This document shows positions 59,141 through 64,000 of a DNA stretch of 64,000 bases, piece by piece. Location: the NCBI GenBank assembly GCA_900317885.1, contig ONIM01000011.1, positions 22,136-86,135 of the forward strand, given 5' to 3'. This DNA comes from an uncultured Bacteroidales bacterium (lineage in GTDB: Bacteria; Bacteroidota; Bacteroidia; Bacteroidales; Paludibacteraceae). Under the pieces are notes generated by a model, which saw nothing but the letters and a program-made list of their open reading frames with translations, made no database searches and was not told the DNA's origin. Within the stretch, counting starts at the first letter, position 1. Each line of letters starts with the position of its first letter. The position numbers and the translations under genes were made by a program.

Positions 59141-59887
59141 ATGAAACTCGAATTTCTACTCTATTCTTTATTATTCGTCCTGATCGGATTATTGTTAGTG
59201 TCCTTCTTCCTTATATGGAAGTGGTTTGACGCACATGATCGGCTCAAAGTGGTACGTGAGACCACCCGTGAGCAAACGCTACATGCCATCCGTCATGCGC
59301 ATAATAAATGCCGTATCCTGCTCTACGTTGAGTTAGTGTTGGCTATCGGGTTTATCCAGATTCCTTTGATGTTGCAAGATTATTATACCATGCTCGTATA
59401 TCCGGCAGTAGTTATAGTGGCAGATATCCTCCTTCTTTTCGGCTTGCGTTCCCGCGCGAATTCTTACAAAGCCAGCATAGATGAGTATGTGAACGCCAAT
59501 GAGGAGCACGTGCGTGAGGCAGCTGCAGCCCGTGAGCAACAACGCGAGCAGTGGAGACGCGAGGCTCCGGTACTTAATCCGCAGGCTGAGGCAATTATCA
59601 AAGAGGCCTTAGGCGATGATTATGAGGTTTGGTACCAGCATGATATTCTCACCGGCAGAAATATTCTGGCGAATCGTGAGTTGGGCTTGTTGTACGCTCA
59701 GGGAATCGTTATTCCGTTCTCGGAGATCATGGAGGTGCGTATGGGCCGCAAGGACTTGAAGCTCGTGACATCCAATAGTACGTATCCGTTTATCACCCTG
59801 GATTTCGGTGCCCTGCCGATCAACCCGGAGACCGGAAACAAGTACATGGACGAGATCGCTACGGAAATCCAGAAACTTATTCCGTAA
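59141..59887 (+). CDS. Membrane protein of unknown function
   Basis: The 248-residue protein has an N-terminal membrane helix (about residues 5-27, FLLYSLLFVLIGLLLVSFFL) and two further helices (about 60-80 and 84-104). A charged helical stretch rich in Arg/Glu/Gln follows (EEHVREAAAAREQQREQWRR), then a folded C-terminal domain of about 90 residues (YEVWYQHDILTGRNILANRE, IVIPFSEIMEVRMGRKDLKL). The last part reads like a small PH-type or YcxB-like domain, but I cannot support that firmly. It appears monocistronic; its stop lies 7 bp from the convergent panB stop. Confidence 0.75.
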   Translation: MKLEFLLYSLLFVLIGLLLVSFFLIWKWFDAHDRLKVVRETTREQTLHAIRHAHNKCRILLYVELVLAIGFIQIPLMLQDYYTMLVYPAVVIVADILLLFGLRSRANSYKASIDEYVNANEEHVREAAAAREQQREQWRREAPVLNPQAEAIIKEALGDDYEVWYQHDILTGRNILANRELGLLYAQGIVIPFSEIMEVRMGRKDLKLVTSNSTYPFITLDFGALPINPETGNKYMDEIATEIQKLIP

Positions 59888-59894
59888 TGTACGA

Positions 59895-60710
59895 TTAGTA
59901 GGATTCTTCCGCGTTGGGGAAGGAGCTGTCTTTGACTGCGTTGACGTATTCGCTTACGGCGGATTTGACGTCCTGAGCGAGGTTTGCAAAATGGCGGAGG
60001 AACTTGGGTTTGAAGCCCTGGTTGAGACCTAACATGTCGTGGAGGACGAGGACTTGTCCGTCACAACCGTTGCCGGCGCCGATACCGATAACCGGGCAGG
60101 AGACGGCTTTCGTTACTTTCTCTGCGAGAGCCGCAGGGATCTTCTCCAGGACGATGGAGAAACAGCCGGCTTCGTCCAGGAGTTTGGCGTCTCGGAGCAG
60201 TTTGGCAGCCTCTGCCTCTTCTTTGGCGCGCAGGCCGTAGCCGCCGAACTGGTTGACGCTCTGCGGCGTCAGACCGAGGTGTCCCATGACGGGCACGCCG
60301 GCTTGGATCATGTGGCGGATAGCCGGCAGGATCTCTTCGCCGCCCTCGAGCTTGACGGCGTCGCAACCGGATTCCTTGAGGATCTTGATGGCATTGCGCA
60401 CGGCTTCCTCTTCGCTCACCTGATAACTGCCGAAAGGCATGTCGCAAACGACGAGCGAGTGCTGCGCCGCACGGACGACACCTTTGGTGAGGAAGATCAT
60501 CTCATCCACGGTGATGGGCAGCGTGTATTGGTTGCCGCAAACAACATTGCTGGCGCTGTCGCCCACTAAAATCATATCAATCCCTGCCTCATCGACGAGA
60601 GAGGCAAGGGTAAAATCATAACTTGTTAGCATGGCGATCTTCTCGCCGTTAGCCTTCATCTGACGCAGTTTGGAAGTCGTCATTCGGCTATTTTGTACAT
60701 GTACAGACAT
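59895..60710 (-). CDS. panB: 3-methyl-2-oxobutanoate hydroxymethyltransferase
   Basis: The 271-residue TIM-barrel enzyme makes ketopantoate from 2-oxoisovalerate and methylenetetrahydrofolate, the first step of pantothenate synthesis. Family motifs are MLTSYDFTLASLVDEAGIDM, ILVGDSASNVV (a metal ligand), VKLEGGEEILPAIRHMIQAG, PVMGHLGLTPQSVNQFGGY and CPVIGIGAGNGCDGQVLVLH. It lies 3 bp downstream of a FecCD-type permease gene, an unrelated function, so the pair is probably just cotranscribed. Confidence 0.95.
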   Translation of the reverse strand: MSVHVQNSRMTTSKLRQMKANGEKIAMLTSYDFTLASLVDEAGIDMILVGDSASNVVCGNQYTLPITVDEMIFLTKGVVRAAQHSLVVCDMPFGSYQVSEEEAVRNAIKILKESGCDAVKLEGGEEILPAIRHMIQAGVPVMGHLGLTPQSVNQFGGYGLRAKEEAEAAKLLRDAKLLDEAGCFSIVLEKIPAALAEKVTKAVSCPVIGIGAGNGCDGQVLVLHDMLGLNQGFKPKFLRHFANLAQDVKSAVSEYVNAVKDSSFPNAEESY

Positions 60711-60713
60711 TAT

Positions 60714-61661
60714 TTATTTGTTTTTTAGAATGATCCATATAATTATCGGCGCTCCGAACAAGGCACTGATGGTCGATATCGGAAGCGGATAGACAAAGAG
60801 CGAACACAACACATCGCAAATCAGCAGCAGCCCGGCGCCGATGAGGGCACAAGCAGGGATGGTGATGCGGTGGTTGGAGGTCTGAAAAATCCCCCGGGCG
60901 ATATGCGGAACCGCTACGCCGATGAAGGCGATAGGACCGCAGAAAGCCGTTACGCCGCCGGCTAAGAGACCGGTCGCGAGGACGATATAGAGCCTCGTGC
61001 GTTGCACGTTAATGCCGAGTCCGCGGGCGTAGTCTTCGCCTAAGAGCAGACCGTTCAGCGGCTTCATCGCCAGGATGACAAAGAGCGTGCCGAGGAGCAG
61101 GATAGGGAGTAAAAGCCGCATGTCTGCCCAACTGACGCTACTGAGCGAACCGAGCGTCCAGACGATGAAGAGCTTCAGCGCATCGGGGTTGGCGAAGTTC
61201 TGCAGCAGGCTCACTAACGCGCCGGCGATGGAGCCGAACATCATTCCCACAATCAGCAGGCTGACGTTGCCCGTTACACGCCGACTGACCGCCAAGACCA
61301 GCAGTAAGACACCCGTCGCACCGATGCACGCGGCTATCGGCAGCATCATCACCATCGTCGCGGAGCACATCGTCAGGAACGCCACACCCAGACTCGCGCC
61401 GGACGAGACGCCTAAAGTATAAGGTCCGGCAAGAGGGTTGCGGAAGAGGGTCTGCATGATCAGTCCCGAGACAGACAGCGCCGCGCCGGCAAGAACCGCC
61501 GTGATCGCTTTCGGGATACGGATGGCGTGCAGGATATTGTGCTCCATGACACTCAATGTGTCAAACGGCCACAGCCAGATGCTGCCGCTACATATATCCA
61601 GGCAAAAAAAGAGTGCCAGAAGCACGCCCAACCCTATGAATATTGCTGCATTTCGCTTCAT
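60714..61661 (-). CDS. FecCD-family ABC transporter permease
   Basis: The 315-residue inner-membrane permease has about nine helices and the FecCD/BtuC signatures IRIPKAITAVLAGAALSVSG, NPLAGPYTLGVSSGASLG, and CGPIAFIGVAVPHIAR. It would import a siderophore or cobalamin with a BtuD-like ATPase and a binding protein, neither of which is next to it here. The ATG at 61661 (MKRNAAIF) follows the promoter; an earlier in-frame start would precede the -7 box. No cobalamin-riboswitch-like leader fits in the short 5' region. Confidence 0.88.
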   Translation of the reverse strand: MKRNAAIFIGLGVLLALFFCLDICSGSIWLWPFDTLSVMEHNILHAIRIPKAITAVLAGAALSVSGLIMQTLFRNPLAGPYTLGVSSGASLGVAFLTMCSATMVMMLPIAACIGATGVLLLVLAVSRRVTGNVSLLIVGMMFGSIAGALVSLLQNFANPDALKLFIVWTLGSLSSVSWADMRLLLPILLLGTLFVILAMKPLNGLLLGEDYARGLGINVQRTRLYIVLATGLLAGGVTAFCGPIAFIGVAVPHIARGIFQTSNHRITIPACALIGAGLLLICDVLCSLFVYPLPISTISALFGAPIIIWIILKNK

Positions 61662-61678
61662 CGTTTGCAAAAACGATG

Positions 61679-61710
61679 CAAAGGTACAACAAAAATTGCA
61701 CATACGCAAA
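61679..61710 (-). promoter_or_regulatory. Promoter of the FecCD permease-panB unit
   Basis: Minus strand TTTG (61710-61707), 20 bp, TACCTTTG (61686-61679), with the -33 box continuing TTTGCGTATGTGC. The ATG is 17 bp after the -7 box. Confidence 0.87.
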
Positions 61711-61743
61711 TTTTTCTGTGAATTTTGGCTATTATTGGTGGGC

Positions 61744-62955
61744 TTATAATTTATTCATGCCCAGGAAATGACGCAAATGGATGTGTTTGATGCCTTCTAC
61801 ATCAGAAATAGAATTGAGCGGATTCATTGAAATGACCATCTTCGGATGGTTATTTTTGATAGCTTGCAGATTTCCAAACTCTCTCTTCTCGGTCTCTTCG
61901 TCGGCTATCAAATAGGCTACTTGTATATATATGGTCTCTTCTCCTTTCTCTGCCACAAAATCAATCTCCGCATTCCGTAACTGCCCGACATGCACGTTAT
62001 AACCAAGTCTGAGAAGATGCAGATACACGGCATTCTCAATCCGCTTCTCTATATCATTCGTTTGGCGCGTACGGACAAGTTTGTTGCGTATTCCAAGATC
62101 CTCGAAATAGTACTTGTCGTTGCTCTCTAACAGTTGTTTGCCATGAATGTCGTACCGCTGAACCCGATAGGTGAGATATGCATTGCAAAGGTATTTGAGA
62201 TAATTCTGAATAATGACCGAAGAAAGATTCTCTCCCTGCGAACGGAGGAATTTCATGATCGAGTTAGGAGAAACCAACTTGCCGATAGTATCGCTCACAA
62301 AACGGCTGAGATTGATAAACGAGGTGACATTCCGTATCTGTTCGCGTTGCACAATATCTTTCAGCACTACGGTATCATAAACGCTTTGGATATAGTTCTT
62401 TATCTGCTCCGTATGTTCCAGACCGATAAGCCGCAAGTACGGCAGACCGCCCCACAGGAGGTATTTCTCCAATGCCTCATCGCTGTCCTGCAACTGATGG
62501 AAATAGAGGAACTCGGTATAACTGAGCGCGTGAATAGGAATCTCAATATACCGTGCAGCCAGCAGTGTGGACAACTCGCTACTGAGCATCTTTGCATTAC
62601 TGCCGGTTATTACCACATCCGTTTCGGGATGCTTAATCCAACTTCGTAGAGAACGTTCAAAGCCCAAAATATCTTGTATCTCGTCTATGAGGATATAGTT
62701 GTGTTTGCCTTGCGCGATATGAGCGGATAGGTACGCGTTTAACTCCTCATGCGTGGTGATTGCATCAAACGCAGCATCTTCCTTGTCAATATAGATGATA
62801 TTCACATTGGGATCTGTCTGCTTCTCTTGCGCCAATAAACGCAGACACATACTCTTTCCCACCCGGCGTTGCCCCGTGAGAACGATGATGATTTGTTTGC
62901 CGAGCCATTGAGCGATTGCTTGCGTGTAGTACTCCCTGTGTAATAGTTCTTCCAT
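61744..62955 (-). CDS. Second AAA-family ATPase with DUF4143-type C-terminus
   Basis: The 403-residue protein has the P-loop LTGQRRVGKSMCLRLL (about residues 26-41), a Walker B-like ILIDEIQDILGFE, a sensor-like VITGSNAKML, and a C-terminal nuclease-like domain (NVHVGQLRNAEIDFVAEKGE with the E-(x)-D...xxK pattern). It belongs to the same broad AAA_14/DUF4143 group as the gene at 14433-15641 but is only distantly similar. Function is unsettled; a role in defence or toxin-like behaviour has been proposed for some relatives but nothing here shows it. The ATG at 62955 follows its own promoter. Confidence 0.85.
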   Translation of the reverse strand: MEELLHREYYTQAIAQWLGKQIIIVLTGQRRVGKSMCLRLLAQEKQTDPNVNIIYIDKEDAAFDAITTHEELNAYLSAHIAQGKHNYILIDEIQDILGFERSLRSWIKHPETDVVITGSNAKMLSSELSTLLAARYIEIPIHALSYTEFLYFHQLQDSDEALEKYLLWGGLPYLRLIGLEHTEQIKNYIQSVYDTVVLKDIVQREQIRNVTSFINLSRFVSDTIGKLVSPNSIMKFLRSQGENLSSVIIQNYLKYLCNAYLTYRVQRYDIHGKQLLESNDKYYFEDLGIRNKLVRTRQTNDIEKRIENAVYLHLLRLGYNVHVGQLRNAEIDFVAEKGEETIYIQVAYLIADEETEKREFGNLQAIKNNHPKMVISMNPLNSISDVEGIKHIHLRHFLGMNKL

Positions 62956-62978
62956 AGTACCAATTTTAAAAATCGCTG

Positions 62979-63010
62979 CAAAGATACAACTTTTTGTTGA
63001 TATGTGCAAA
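62979..63010 (-). promoter_or_regulatory. Promoter of the second DUF4143-type ATPase
   Basis: Minus strand TTTG (63010-63007), 20 bp, TATCTTTG (62986-62979), with the -33 box continuing TTTGCACATATC. Confidence 0.86.
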
Positions 63011-63062
63011 TTATTTTGCAAAAATCTAAAGTATATTTAATATTTTATGTGTTTTTGTCGAA

Positions 63063-63156
63063 AATATTAAGTATATTTGCTATAAATACACACCACACGA
63101 GCGGCTCAAGGTAACGAGTCGCCCGTGTGAATAAATCTCAAATGTGAAACTTTGTT
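63063..63156. other. Promoter-like box and strong hairpin without a gene
   Basis: TATATTTG at 63072-63079 (plus) resembles a -7 box, though the -33 position reads TGTG. Fourteen bases on is the hairpin CACACGAGCGGCTC / GAGTCGCCCGTGTG (63093-63128, 12 of 14 pairs). It could be a small RNA on the plus strand or a transcript end for minus-strand genes. Confidence 0.4.
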
Positions 63157-63260
63157 TCATTTAACTTCTTGGCCAGTGAGGGTATATACCATCAGCGCAA
63201 GGTCTGCTGATTTGTGGTTACTTAAACCGACCATTAACCGAAGTCTAATCGATGTTGAAG
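63157..63260 (-). pseudogene. Remnant of a tagged secreted protein
   Basis: The minus strand reads SNHKSADLALMVYTLTGQEV plus Lys and a stop. VYTLTGQEVK closely matches the end of the partial gene at 63439-64000 (VYTLQGQEVK), but upstream there is only A/T-rich repeat sequence and no signal peptide or domain. I read it as the decayed 3' end of a related gene. Confidence 0.4.
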
Positions 63261-63343
63261 CTTGTATTTTTTTTGCTTGGTTTTTTGAGAAAAAGATACA
63301 AGCTATAGAAAAAAGATACAAGCTATATAAAAAAGATACAAGT
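63257..63343. repeat. AAAGATACAAGCTATA tandem phrase
   Basis: Three AAAAGATACAAG(CTATA) units at 63291-63343 and one inverted counterpart (AAGCTTGTATTTTT, 63258-63271). They lie in the gap between two tagged-protein 3' ends. Confidence 0.7.
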
Positions 63344-63360
63344 GGTAAAAAGGAAGGACA

Positions 63361-63402
63361 AAGAAAAAACCGCTTGGCGAATATGAGGTAACGCCAAGCG
63401 GA
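63361..63402 (-). terminator. Intrinsic terminator of the right-edge tagged gene
   Basis: On the minus strand the stem CCGCTTGGCG / CGCCAAGCGG (10 bp, perfect) encloses a 12-nt loop and is followed by TTTTTTCTTT. Confidence 0.92.
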
Positions 63403-63438
63403 ATAGAAACGGGATACAATCCCTATCAGGGGCAAAGT

Positions 63439-64000
63439 CTATTTCACCTCCTGTCCCTGCAAGGTATAAACCTTCTCCCCGCGGAGGATGAAGATTTGGC
63501 CGTTATGGAGAATAAGCCTACCTCTGTCTCCTCCCTGAAGGGAAGAGGATGTTTCTTCGATGCCCGTCGCTATACCTTCGCTTGTCGTGGTGAACTCTCC
63601 GGAATAGGTGGCGATGGTTTGATCATTGGCATCCTTGGCCGTCAAGTTATAGCCGTATTGAGTATTACTGTCGAGACCGGTTACCGTGAACTGTAAGCCG
63701 TTTGCGGTCATGATAGCTTGTGGAGCATGTGCCTGTCCGTCGCGAGAAGACGCAAAAGCAATGCCTGTTAATTGGCCATTGGCATTGAAGGTCAAGGTAC
63801 AGAATAGTACGCCATCTTTGGTAATCTGGATGGTATATGAAGCGGCATTGTTGCTTGTCGGCCAGGTGAGTGTTGCTGCATTGTCCTGCGGTTCCACTTG
63901 TACATCGTTGGTGGCAACGGTTGCTTCTTCGGCTCCGATGGCATAGGTATAGTAGAAATCTCTCCAAACGGCAGCTGCCTTGTACATGTCGATCGAGTTC
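63439..64000 (-). CDS. Secreted protein with T9SS-like tag, partial (5' end missing)
   Basis: Only the C-terminal part of about 186 residues is present; the frame is open through the right edge, so the ATG at 63987 is probably internal. The visible start NSIDMYKAAAVWRDF resembles the end of BspA-like repeat proteins. Then comes a fibronectin-like segment (NAATLTWPTSNNAASYTIQI, later YGYNLTAKDANDQTIATYSG). The end GIEETSSSLQG, then NGQIFILRGEKVYTLQGQEV plus Lys, is the shared C-terminal tag and is close at DNA level to the end of the SGNH hydrolase gene. A strong terminator follows. Confidence 0.75.
   Translation of the reverse strand, partial: NSIDMYKAAAVWRDFYYTYAIGAEEATVATNDVQVEPQDNAATLTWPTSNNAASYTIQITKDGVLFCTLTFNANGQLTGIAFASSRDGQAHAPQAIMTANGLQFTVTGLDSNTQYGYNLTAKDANDQTIATYSGEFTTTSEGIATGIEETSSSLQGGDRGRLILHNGQIFILRGEKVYTLQGQEVK

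Noticed and set aside
61662-61740. Cobalamin riboswitch upstream of the FecCD-type permease
   Set aside because: The ATG lies only 17 bp from the -7 box, leaving no room for a riboswitch, and no conserved B12-box sequence is visible.
1-64000. tRNA, rRNA or tmRNA genes, retrons or diversity-generating elements
   Set aside because: I looked through the gene-free stretches for cloverleaf-like arms, a CCA end or a reverse transcriptase and found none; the gaps are short and mostly promoters or phrase repeats.

Overview
The window looks like a chromosomal segment of a Bacteroidota bacterium, most likely order Bacteroidales. The evidence is: promoters of the Bacteroides type (a -33 TTTG-like box, then a -7 TAnnTTTG box) and almost no Shine-Dalgarno sequences; a SusC/SusD pair; a GldG protein; BspA-type leucine-rich repeats; and several secreted proteins ending in a short tag that resembles a type IX secretion (T9SS) C-terminal signal. 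I see no transposase, integrase, phage gene, rRNA, tRNA or CRISPR array. The contig looks like core genome with embedded glycan-utilisation genes.

Layout. 1-5597 (minus): nrnA, a tandem-PPIase foldase, gldG and a LysM/periplasmic-binding protein cut by the window edge. 5724-9151 (plus): a WalJ/YycJ-like metallohydrolase, a dolichol-phosphate-mannose-synthase-like glycosyltransferase and argS. 9156-12994 (minus): rplU, rpmA, serS and rpsA. 13316-17766: a small tagged secreted protein, a repeat-packed intergenic region, a DUF4143-type ATPase and a rhamnogalacturonan-acetylesterase-like SGNH hydrolase. 17946-25678 (plus): ftsW, murG, a glucosaminidase, a DUF721 protein, mutS2, a beta-barrel protein and a metallophosphoesterase lipoprotein. 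25679-45045 (minus): about 19 kb of tightly packed genes running from recQ, rimO, two HU-type genes and uvrA into surface-glycan genes (WbpM-like dehydratase, WecA-like transferase, ABC-F ATPase, a broken deacetylase, two glycosyltransferases), then a PL9-type pectate lyase and a BspA-like protein. 45225-54092 (plus): a glycan-utilisation operon (MFS sugar porter, lipoprotein, SusC, SusD, tagged glycan-binding protein) closed by a strong terminator. 54320-58953 (minus): galK, galM and a GH2 beta-galactosidase, suggesting that galactosides are handled here. galK carries an apparent out-of-frame deletion. 59141-64000: a two-gene fecCD-like/panB unit, a second DUF4143-type ATPase, a membrane protein of unknown function and tagged secreted-protein material at the right edge.

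The most unusual feature is a set of short phrase-like repeats scattered between and inside genes. One 30-bp phrase contains a 13-bp hairpin that appears as three sequence variants, each with the stem preserved by paired changes. Copies of it, or of its GTCGAAAGTAGAAA flank, are read in frame inside conserved enzymes (nrnA, gldG, murG, mutS2). Other phrases are read in frame in argS, mutS2 and an ABC-F ATPase. A second tandem phrase at 14085-14216 shows the same stem-preserving changes. Promoters are also strikingly uniform, with exactly 20 bp between the two boxes in every clear case.

Three loci (galK, the polysaccharide deacetylase and the rplU/rpmA junction) look as if small deletions occurred at domain-critical places. 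These could be real decay or assembly artefacts.
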